Position numbers and translations under genes: made by a program | Notes under the pieces: generated by a model | The model's input: the letters and a program-made list of their open reading frames with translations, nothing else | Told to the model about the DNA's origin: nothing | The model's database searches: none | In this document: in pieces, positions 55,339 through 61,366 of the stretch | Layout: each line of letters opens with the position of its first letter | Numbering within the stretch: the first letter of the stretch is position 1 | Assembly (NCBI GenBank): GCA_963816155.1 | Contig: CAWFJE010000009.1 | Location: 124,001 to 188,000 of the forward strand | Length of the DNA stretch: 64,000 bases | Source of the DNA: JAXGXJ01 sp963816155 | Lineage (GTDB): Bacteria > Actinomycetota > Thermoleophilia > RBG-16-64-13 | Direction: 5' to 3'

Positions 55339-56646
55339 GTGAAAGCGCATGCGGCGAAAACATCGTCCGTACTGTTCGAGAATGTTCGAATCTTTGATGG
55401 TAAGGCGGCTGCACTTTCTGCGCCTTCCCATGTCCTGGTACGAGGCAACAAGATCGTCCGTGTTGCTCTGTCGCCGTTTGGCGGCGAGGACCGAGTCGGG
55501 GCGACCGTCATCGACGGAGCCGATCGCACGCTGATGCCAGGACTGATCGACGCACATGCTCATATGATCATGGAGAGCATCCCACTGGGAGTTGCTATCA
55601 CCTCGGAGGTTGGCTACCTGCACCTCCTTGCCGGGCAGGCTGCCGGGAAGCAACTGCTCCGCGGTTTCACCACCGTCCGCGATGTCGGTGGTCCCGCCTT
55701 CCCTCTCAAACGCGCCATCGACGAGGGACTCCTACCCGGACCCCGCATCTATCCGTCGGGCGCGATGATCTCGCAGACTTCCGGACATGGGGACTTCCGC
55801 TTGCCCAACGAGCATCCGCTGGATTTGTGTTGCGCCTCGCTCAGTTTTGGGGAACAAGCTGGCGTAGCAGCCATTGCCGACGGTGTGGCGCAAGTTCTGC
55901 TCCGTGTGCGCGAAAACCTGAAGAAGGGCGCCAGCCAGATCAAGGTGATGGCTGGTGGCGGCGTCTCCTCGAACTACGACCCGCTGGACGTTTCGCAATA
56001 CACCTTCGAGGAAATGAAGGCGGCGGTGGATGCCGCCGAGAGTTGGGGTACCTATGTTGCCGTCCACGCTTACACCCCGAAGGCCATCCAAATGGCGATC
56101 CAGGCCGGTGTGAAATGCATCGAGCACGGCAATATGGCGGATGACGATACCGCCCGCCTCATGGCGGAGAAGGGCGTGTGGTGGTGCCTGCAGCCTTTTC
56201 TTGACGATGAAGACGCGATTTACTTCCCAGAAGGCTCCGATAACCGGAGAAAAGCGCTCACGGTGATGAGTGGCACAGACACGGCTTACGAATACGCAAA
56301 GAAATACAAGATCAAGACCGCATTCGGCTCAGACACACTGTTCGATGCCAAGCTCGCCACGCGGCAGGGGGCGCAGCTCGCCAAGCTGGTCCGTTGGTAT
56401 TCTCCGACCGAGGTTCTGAAGATGGCCACCAGCGACAACGCCGAACTGCTGGCGTTATGCGGGGAACGCAATCCCTATCCCGGCAGGCTTGGCGTCGTCG
56501 AGGAAGGCGCGTTGGCCGACCTGTTGCTCGTGGATGGCGATCCTATCGCGAACATCAAACTCATCGAGGACCCGGCAAAGAACTTTCTGGTCATCATTAA
56601 GGACGGAAAGCTGTTCAAGAACATCGTGCCCGCGGTTACACCTTGA
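55339..56646 (+). CDS. metal-dependent amidohydrolase (imidazolonepropionase/prolidase-like)
   Basis: GTG 55339 with AGGAG upstream gives 435 residues. Active-site motifs: LMPGLIDAHAHMIMES (HxH metal ligands), QIKVMAGGGVSS (carboxylated Lys position), VAVHAYTPKAIQMAIQAGVK (His), CIEHGNMAD (His) and TAFGSDTLFDAK (Asp). Members hydrolyse cyclic amides, N-acyl amino acids or Xaa-Pro dipeptides. The frame is intact and the codons appear less GC-rich than the chromosomal genes. It is cargo of the ssb-inserted element. Confidence 0.87.
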   Translation: MKAHAAKTSSVLFENVRIFDGKAAALSAPSHVLVRGNKIVRVALSPFGGEDRVGATVIDGADRTLMPGLIDAHAHMIMESIPLGVAITSEVGYLHLLAGQAAGKQLLRGFTTVRDVGGPAFPLKRAIDEGLLPGPRIYPSGAMISQTSGHGDFRLPNEHPLDLCCASLSFGEQAGVAAIADGVAQVLLRVRENLKKGASQIKVMAGGGVSSNYDPLDVSQYTFEEMKAAVDAAESWGTYVAVHAYTPKAIQMAIQAGVKCIEHGNMADDDTARLMAEKGVWWCLQPFLDDEDAIYFPEGSDNRRKALTVMSGTDTAYEYAKKYKIKTAFGSDTLFDAKLATRQGAQLAKLVRWYSPTEVLKMATSDNAELLALCGERNPYPGRLGVVEEGALADLLLVDGDPIANIKLIEDPAKNFLVIIKDGKLFKNIVPAVTP

Positions 56647-56753
56647 CCTACGACCCGACAACCAGGAGGCTATTTCTCTTCGGTGGTTGGGACGCTCCCG
56701 ATCAGGCGTCGAGCGACATGTGGGTCTTCGACCGCAGGCCCCGACCGTTCTAG
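56643..56753 (+). pseudogene. kelch-repeat remnant
   Basis: A 36-codon stretch reads TYDPTTRRLFLFGGWDAPDQ followed by ASSDMWVFD, one complete kelch blade, then stops. It overlaps the end of the amidohydrolase gene by 4 bases. It is a scar of a larger propeller gene. Confidence 0.55.
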
Positions 56754-56894
56754 GCGGGCACCAACATGAACGCGATGTCCGCAGATAGCAGGCGGCGGGG
56801 TCCCGCCACCTATCGAAATAGTTTTACCTGCAAATAGGCTCTTTCTTCCCTCTCAGACCCCGATTCGAACCGGGGACAGCCGTGGGCCGGGGCC

Positions 56895-57812
56895 GTGAAC
56901 CGTAGCGGTCTGGATGCGGGCCTGAAACACCCACGCACGGCGAATGGGATTCCAGCCCACGAGACCTTGCGGCCTGCGCGTCTTCCGGACCGGGGCACCC
57001 CCTTCGCATATCACTGCTGCGCTAGCAGACTCCTGATGGTGGCCTCATCATCGACGATCAACTCGCCGGTGACATCCAGGGTCACGGACGGGGAGTTCGT
57101 GTTCGGGGGGAACATCGAGCCTCTCATTCCCATGGAGGTCTTCCGCAAGACCCTGCTTGCCATGGAAGCCCGCAAGAGACGGTCGCAGGCAGGACGTCCG
57201 CCGAGGGTACCGCTTACTGGGAGGCACGTGCGGTGCGGGACCTGCGGTGGCCCCATGTATTGCCGGTACTCGCACCAGGTGAATGACTTGTACTGCGGCT
57301 GCTACGAGAAGTCGCACGGCATGTGCGAGCGGGGCGTTGCCGTGCGAGCAGACTGGCTCATACCCGAGGTCGAGAGACGGCTGCTCGAGCGCGTAAAGGG
57401 CGCGCGCACCAAGCCCAGGACCCTGCACGCCGTGGACCCGGTGGAGCCGTGTGCCGAAGAGGTCCGGCGAATTGAGGGCAGCCTGGGACAACTCGCGGCT
57501 CTCTTCGTCGAGGGGCAACTTCTCGAGGGCGAATACCAGGAGGCACGCAAGGTCCAGCTGCGCCGGCTCGCCGACGCGGGCAAGCGTCTCGACGGAGCCG
57601 TGCGCCGATCTGAGGCGATCGTCCGAGCGGAGTGCGTGGAGGAGATGCTGCGGGGACTCGCCGACATCGGTGCCGAGGGGTGGGCGGCCCTGAGCGTCCA
57701 AGCGAAGCGAGACATCTTCGACGTGGTGATCGACCGGGTCATCGTCTATCCGAAAGAGCAGCCTCACAACCGCTGGGCACCGCCGCACAAGATCAAGGTC
57801 CTCTGGCGCTAG
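56895..57812 (+). pseudogene. large serine recombinase, C-terminal part only
   Basis: From about 57084 the frame encodes TDGEFVFGGNIEPLIPMEVF, the start of the recombinase domain, then a zinc ribbon with VRCGTCGGPMYCRYS and CGCYEKSHGMCERG, a coiled-coil (RLADAGKRLDGAVRRSEAIV) and a terminal VQAKRDIFDVVIDRVIVYP. These are the DNA-binding parts of phage-type serine integrases. The resolvase catalytic domain with its Ser nucleophile is absent: the space upstream is taken by the amidohydrolase. The stop lies 28 bases from the attP arm, normal for an integrase gene. The first 60 residues of the open frame are unrelated. Confidence 0.8.
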
Positions 57813-57840
57813 GCAAGCCGTCTTTCGGCTTCCTCTGTAT

Positions 57841-57868
57841 GCAGAATTGCTAGTTTCGCCGAGGCGGA
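57841..57868 (+). other. attR-like junction
   Basis: GCAGAATTGC (57841-57850) is followed after 10 bases by the shared core GAGGCGGA (57861-57868), where ssb sequence resumes. Confidence 0.7.
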
Positions 57869-57906
57869 CTTCTTCCGCATCAAGGCCTGGAACTCGCAGG
57901 CCGAGG
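57861..57906 (+). pseudogene. ssb: ssb copy A, 3' fragment
   Basis: The stretch encodes EADFFRIKAWNSQAEA, matching residues that follow the break in copy A and in intact copies. Similarity ends after about 15 codons, so the rest of copy A was lost before or after insertion. Confidence 0.75.
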
Positions 57907-58032
57907 CGAACGGGGCAAATAGTCCCTTACCGCCAGCGGACGAGCAGCCGCAATGCGATCACGCTAGCGTCCGCGGTTTCACCAGCAAGCGAAGCGCCGT
58001 CCGGTGCAACCCGCTATTGGGCAAACTCCCAC

Positions 58033-58455
58033 CTACGACGTCTCGGCCCGCAGAGCAGCCAGCAACTCCACCGGACTGAACACCGGCAACTCCGAGGCCG
58101 CGAAGCCTTTCACATCGCGAGTCACGATGGCAGCAACCCCAGACCTTCGCCCGGCCTCATGCAGCACGGCGTCCTCAAAGTCCGCGAACCCGCTGTCGAG
58201 AGCGTTGCGCAGAACGTCGCGGTCCACGCAGGCAACATCGAACATCATGAGCAAGGTGCGGACGTGCTCCGCGGCCGCCGCTTGTCCGACGGCCTTGGAG
58301 GCCAAGTAGTGGATGGTCGTCACGGTAGTGGAGCAGACGAGTCCTTCAAGACGACCGGCATCCACCAGGCTCATGACCTGCTCAGCAGCACCAACATGGG
58401 GCTCGCGGGCAAGTAGGTGGTCGAGCACCACTTTCGTGTCCAGAAGTACCTTCAC
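58033..58455 (-). CDS. VapC-like PIN-domain toxin
   Basis: The 140-residue product begins MKVLLDTKVVLDHLLAREPH, ends FADFEDAVLHEAGRRSGVAA and IVTRDVKGF, as in PIN ribonucleases. Catalytic acids Asp 6, the Glu/Asp pair in FEDA and Asp in TRD are present; the usual Asn after DT is Lys. It overlaps the upstream antitoxin gene by four bases (ATGA). Confidence 0.85.
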   Translation of the reverse strand: MKVLLDTKVVLDHLLAREPHVGAAEQVMSLVDAGRLEGLVCSTTVTTIHYLASKAVGQAAAAEHVRTLLMMFDVACVDRDVLRNALDSGFADFEDAVLHEAGRRSGVAAIVTRDVKGFAASELPVFSPVELLAALRAETS

Positions 58456-58688
58456 AGGTACTTCTCTTCCAGATGACGCCTGTAGTCGGAGGCATCCAGA
58501 CCTGAGCCAGCCAGGACACCGCGGAGCGCCCGGACTCGAGGAGTCGTTGCGACTTCGCCGGCTTCGATCTCGATCAGGGTGAAGAAGTCGGCGACCAATT
58601 GCGAGATAGAGCGGCCCGACTCCGCCGAATGACGCTTGGCGCTCGATATCAGCCTGTCATCCAGACGAAGGGTGAGTTTGGTGTTCAT
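58452..58688 (-). CDS. VapB-like ribbon-helix-helix antitoxin (DUF6364 type)
   Basis: The 78-residue product starts NTKLTLRLDDRLISSAKRHS, with SGRSISQLVADFFTLIE, a ribbon-helix-helix fold, and an acidic tail LDASDYRRHLEEKYL that would bind the toxin. It is coupled to the toxin gene. A GGAGGG ribosome-binding site and a TATAAT promoter lie upstream. Confidence 0.82.
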   Translation of the reverse strand: MNTKLTLRLDDRLISSAKRHSAESGRSISQLVADFFTLIEIEAGEVATTPRVRALRGVLAGSGLDASDYRRHLEEKYL

Positions 58689-58717
58689 AAGACCCTCCTG
58701 CCGTATGCTTAGATACC

Positions 58718-58723
58718 ATTATA
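58718..58723 (-). promoter_or_regulatory. TATAAT -10 element of the VapBC-like operon
   Basis: A perfect TATAAT on the minus strand lies 30 bases before the antitoxin start, in an AT-rich patch that stands out in this GC-rich region. No clear -35 was found. Confidence 0.5.
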
Positions 58724-59122
58724 TACGTCATCGGGGCTGAGAACAGCACTCCTTGGGTCTTTCCAACGTGTCACCGGATGAGCACCGAGCGAAGCGATCT
58801 TCGTCCGTGCCGTGGATCGCACCCAGGAACAGGCGGACTTCGCACTTCTGCGACACTGACGAAAGGGACGCACGTGCCGCCAGCGATTCGGTCGAATCTG
58901 TCAGAGCGCAGTGGGGTTTCTGGCTCCTTGGTGCCGGGAGCGCACGACTCCGGGCCCGTTTCGCGATGGTCGCGGGGTGCCTCTCTGCTCGGGGCCGTCC
59001 TGATAGATGGCCGCACCCCTGCGCCAAGCCGAGGAGCCTCCGTCTCTCGGGGTGTGTAGCCCTGCCGACTCGCTGGTGGTACGCTGGAGCCACGGCAAGC
59101 CCGGAAAGTGGAGAAGGGAATC
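58724..59122. other. 399-base region without a supported gene
   Basis: Overlapping ORFs on both strands (for example 58753-59136 +) have no ribosome-binding site and no recognised motif. The region separates the VapBC-like operon from the zinc-ribbon gene and likely holds the latter's promoter, though none was identified. Confidence 0.4.
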
Positions 59123-60490
59123 ATGCGAGATGCTGACACGCCCCTTGCCGAAGCAACGCCCACAGGTCCAGTCTGCCCACGATGCGGAGTTACCGCGCTT
59201 CCGGAGCAACAATACTGCGGACAGTGCGGCGCACCACTACCCAGTGAGGCTGCGACTCCCGCGGATGCGGTCTCGGGCACTCCGACAGCGACTGCTGAAC
59301 CAATAGCGACTGCCGAACCGGTGCCGACCGGTCATGAGCCCGGAGACTCCAGGAAGTCTTGGTGGGGTAGGCGGGGCAGGAAAGCGAAGATCGGGCTTGT
59401 CGTCGCCGGGGCGGTGGTGCTGGTGGCTGTGGCGGCAGGCGTGGTTCTCAGTCAAGTCTCGGCCTCCTCGGACGCCAAACTCGTCCAGACGCTCGCGACC
59501 ACCAAGAATGCCGAAACCCGGCAGAGGGCTGCCCTCGATCTGGCCGCCCAGCACTCGGTCGAGGCCACCCGTGATCTTGCCTCCATGGCAGAGACCGATG
59601 ATACGGCCCGGTTGGGCCTGCAGGCGCTGTGCGATGGTTATGTGCAAGAGCTCACGGCGTTGCGGGAGGAGTACGTCGCCGAAGTAGCCGCCAAAGAGAC
59701 TGACGGGGTGCTTGCCGAGACCGAGGATGCCCTCACCCGGACGGTGGATTGCCTGGCGCTGATAGAAGACGAACGGTCGCTTGATGCTCTTGGCGACTTC
59801 ATCCGTTCTGGCGAAGGACAACTCGCGGCTGCAAGAGTGCACGTCGTCCAGGCCGTAGCCGGGATGGATCCAAAGCTGGCGCTCCCCTTGCTGCGGGATG
59901 CGGCCAACCTCCGAGGGTATCCAGGCAGCCAGATTGCCGAGGCCGCTGAGGCCGGCTTGCGCAAGGTGCCGGGAGCCAAACCGGTGACAACGACCAGCGC
60001 TGCCCGAACCACCACTACCGTACCGACCACCACGACCTGGGCCACTACCACAACGACCACCCCCCCGACCACAGAGATGCTGAGCAAAGAGTGGGGCGCC
60101 ACAGCGGAAGTGAACGGCTTGCGAATCACCGTGAGTAAACCGGCCACGAAGGAAGGTGTGTACGTCACCGTGAACGGTGCGCGCGACGACACCCGGAAAG
60201 TCATCTTCGCTAAGGTGGTTCTCGAGAATATCGGTAGCACCCCGCACGTCTATTATGCGGAAGACTTCATACTCCTCGATACGTCGGACCGGCGGCATTT
60301 CGGTGATAACGACGACTCCAACGGGGACTCCGTAAACAGGCCCGCACTTAGGTCGGGCTACCTCCCGCCCGGGGAGAACCTCCAACGCTATCTTGCTTAC
60401 ATCGTGCCAGCGGACGCGGTCGCAGCCAGCATCGATTTCGGGAATTTCGGGCAATCCGGCAGCGGCTTCGTTTATATTACCTGGGAGTGA
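59123..60490 (+). CDS. membrane protein with zinc ribbon, helical repeats and DUF4352-like domain
   Basis: ATG 59123 has GGAGAAGGG at 6 bases; GTG 59108 in frame is weaker. The product (455 residues) has a cytoplasmic zinc ribbon PVCPRCGVTALPEQQYCGQC, a Pro/Thr linker, one membrane segment (IGLVVAGAVVLVAVAAGVVL), an all-helical repeat region (residues about 120-275), a Thr-rich stalk and a beta domain starting ATAEVNGLRITVSKPATKEG, close to DUF4352/telokin-like modules. Function unknown; the extracytoplasmic domain may bind a ligand or another wall protein. Confidence 0.68.
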   Translation: MRDADTPLAEATPTGPVCPRCGVTALPEQQYCGQCGAPLPSEAATPADAVSGTPTATAEPIATAEPVPTGHEPGDSRKSWWGRRGRKAKIGLVVAGAVVLVAVAAGVVLSQVSASSDAKLVQTLATTKNAETRQRAALDLAAQHSVEATRDLASMAETDDTARLGLQALCDGYVQELTALREEYVAEVAAKETDGVLAETEDALTRTVDCLALIEDERSLDALGDFIRSGEGQLAAARVHVVQAVAGMDPKLALPLLRDAANLRGYPGSQIAEAAEAGLRKVPGAKPVTTTSAARTTTTVPTTTTWATTTTTTPPTTEMLSKEWGATAEVNGLRITVSKPATKEGVYVTVNGARDDTRKVIFAKVVLENIGSTPHVYYAEDFILLDTSDRRHFGDNDDSNGDSVNRPALRSGYLPPGENLQRYLAYIVPADAVAASIDFGNFGQSGSGFVYITWE

Positions 60491-60600
60491 ACCCCGACTT
60501 TCCCACCTGTTTCTCCTCCCGCGCCAAGGTCAGCTCCCCCTGAGCAGCCGGTAAGCAGTACCACGAACACAGCACAAAGCGCGGCTGTCATGGCCTTCAT
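60472..60600 (-). CDS. tiny lipoprotein, probably a truncated remnant
   Basis: ATG 60600 follows AGGGAGGTAAGC. The 42-residue product has a lipoprotein signal MKAMTAALCAVFVVLLTGC (lipobox LTGC), then GGADLGAGGETGG and a stop. The end overlaps the zinc-ribbon gene by 19 bases on the opposite strand. The well-formed start and lipobox suggest that a longer lipoprotein gene lost its 3' part here. Confidence 0.5.
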   Translation of the reverse strand: MKAMTAALCAVFVVLLTGCSGGADLGAGGETGGKVGVHSQVI

Positions 60601-60758
60601 GCTTACCTCCCTACAGTTGACTGTGGCAACGCCGCAGGTAGGCCCACGGCGACGCCTCTCGCCTCCTTCCGTGGCAACATTCAAGATGACTACGTCTCTC
60701 CACCGTGTCAACCCTCCCGAATGCTGCTGAACGGGATTGTAGTACCCGGGTTCCCGCG

Positions 60759-60875
60759 GTTCCACCTTTGGTTGTATTCGCCCAGCGCCATTCGCCCGCT
60801 ACGCTTCATCTCCCGGGCCTGCGGATTGACTCCACGCCTGGGAATGCCAGTGAAAGCGAGGTGAAGGAGGACATC
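60759..60875 (+). repeat. conserved upstream block of ssb, copy B
   Basis: The 20 bases at 60759-60778 are identical to 53314-53333, and CCCGCTACGCT (60794-60804) is also shared. It sits 100 bases before the copy B start. It is part of the ssb duplication and likely its promoter region. Confidence 0.65.
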
Positions 60876-61008
60876 ATGAACAGCGTGCATCTCATCGGCC
60901 GTCTGGCCACCGACGTGGATGTCAAGGAGGTGAACGGCGGCTCCAAAGTCTCGAGCTTCATCCTGGCAGTGGATCGCAATGCCGAAGAGGCGGACTTCTT
61001 CCGCATCA
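60876..61008 (+). pseudogene. ssb: ssb copy B, 5' fragment
   Basis: ATG 60876 has GAAGGAGG upstream. It encodes MNSVHLIGRLATDVDVKEVN through NAEEADFFRIK, then runs into the start of copy C out of frame. It provides the only good ribosome-binding site of the tandem pair. Confidence 0.8.
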
Positions 61009-61293
61009 AGCAGCGTGCACCTGATCGGCCGACTGGCCACCGACGTGGATGTCAAGGAGGTGAATGGCGGGTCGAAGGTCAGCAGCTTCATCCTGGCCGT
61101 AGATCGCAATGCGGAAGAGGCGGACTTCTTCCGCATCAAAGCCTGGAATTCGCAGGCCGAAGCTGCCGGTGACCACCTCGGCAAAGGGCGGCGCATCGCC
61201 GTGGAGGGGTCGCTTCGCCAAGACGTCTATGAGAAGGATGGCGAGGAGCGCAAAGCCGTGTCGGTCGTGGCGAAGAGGTTGGAGTATCTGTAG
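60979..61293 (+). CDS. ssb: single-stranded DNA-binding protein, copy C (short type)
   Basis: The OB-fold protein SVHLIGRLATDVDVKEVNGG continues AWNSQAEAAGDHLGKGRRIA, VEGSLRQDVYEKDGEERKAV, VAKRLEYL. It has no native start: its first ATG (60979) lies in copy B in another frame and adds 11 unrelated residues (MPKRRTSSASS). Without them it has about 93 residues and lacks the acidic DDDIPF-type tail, so it is a short SSB variant. Expression may depend on copy B translation or a frameshift; the fused structure could be an assembly artefact. Confidence 0.75.
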   Translation: MPKRRTSSASSSVHLIGRLATDVDVKEVNGGSKVSSFILAVDRNAEEADFFRIKAWNSQAEAAGDHLGKGRRIAVEGSLRQDVYEKDGEERKAVSVVAKRLEYL

Positions 61294-61304
61294 CAGACGG
61301 AGCT

Positions 61305-61351
61305 GCGAGAGGCGCGGCGCCGGCTTCGGCCGCCGACGCCGCGCCTCTCGC
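61305..61351 (+). terminator. long hairpin between ssb and the STAND regulator
   Basis: A perfect 15-bp stem GCGAGAGGCGCGGCG / CGCCGCGCCTCTCGC with a 17-base loop. No T-run follows, and the GGGGAGGG ribosome-binding site of the next gene begins directly after the stem, so it could also modulate translation. Confidence 0.55.
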
Positions 61352-61366
61352 CGGGGAGGGCTGGAC

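Larger units (their letters stand above)
53554..57868. mobile_element. integrated serine-recombinase element (degenerate) inside ssb
   Basis: The element is bounded by GAGGCGGA at 53554-53561 and 57861-57868. Outside it, the two halves of ssb join precisely; inside, the outer arms GCAGAATTGC (57841-57850) and GCAATTCTGC (53566-53575) are inverted copies. Closing the circle puts them on either side of the core as a typical serine-integrase attP. The integrase remnant ends 28 bases from the right arm. The cargo is an MFS transporter gene and an amidohydrolase gene. The catalytic domain of the integrase is missing, so the element cannot move by itself. Confidence 0.75.

Noticed and set aside
56850..56940. 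Possible complete tRNA gene on the minus strand
   Set aside because: Only a T-arm-like segment is present, one base short in the stem; no matching acceptor, D or anticodon arms or CCA were found.
58753..59280. Overlapping ORFs on both strands before the zinc-ribbon gene
   Set aside because: No motif, no ribosome-binding site, and composition typical of GC-rich shadow frames.
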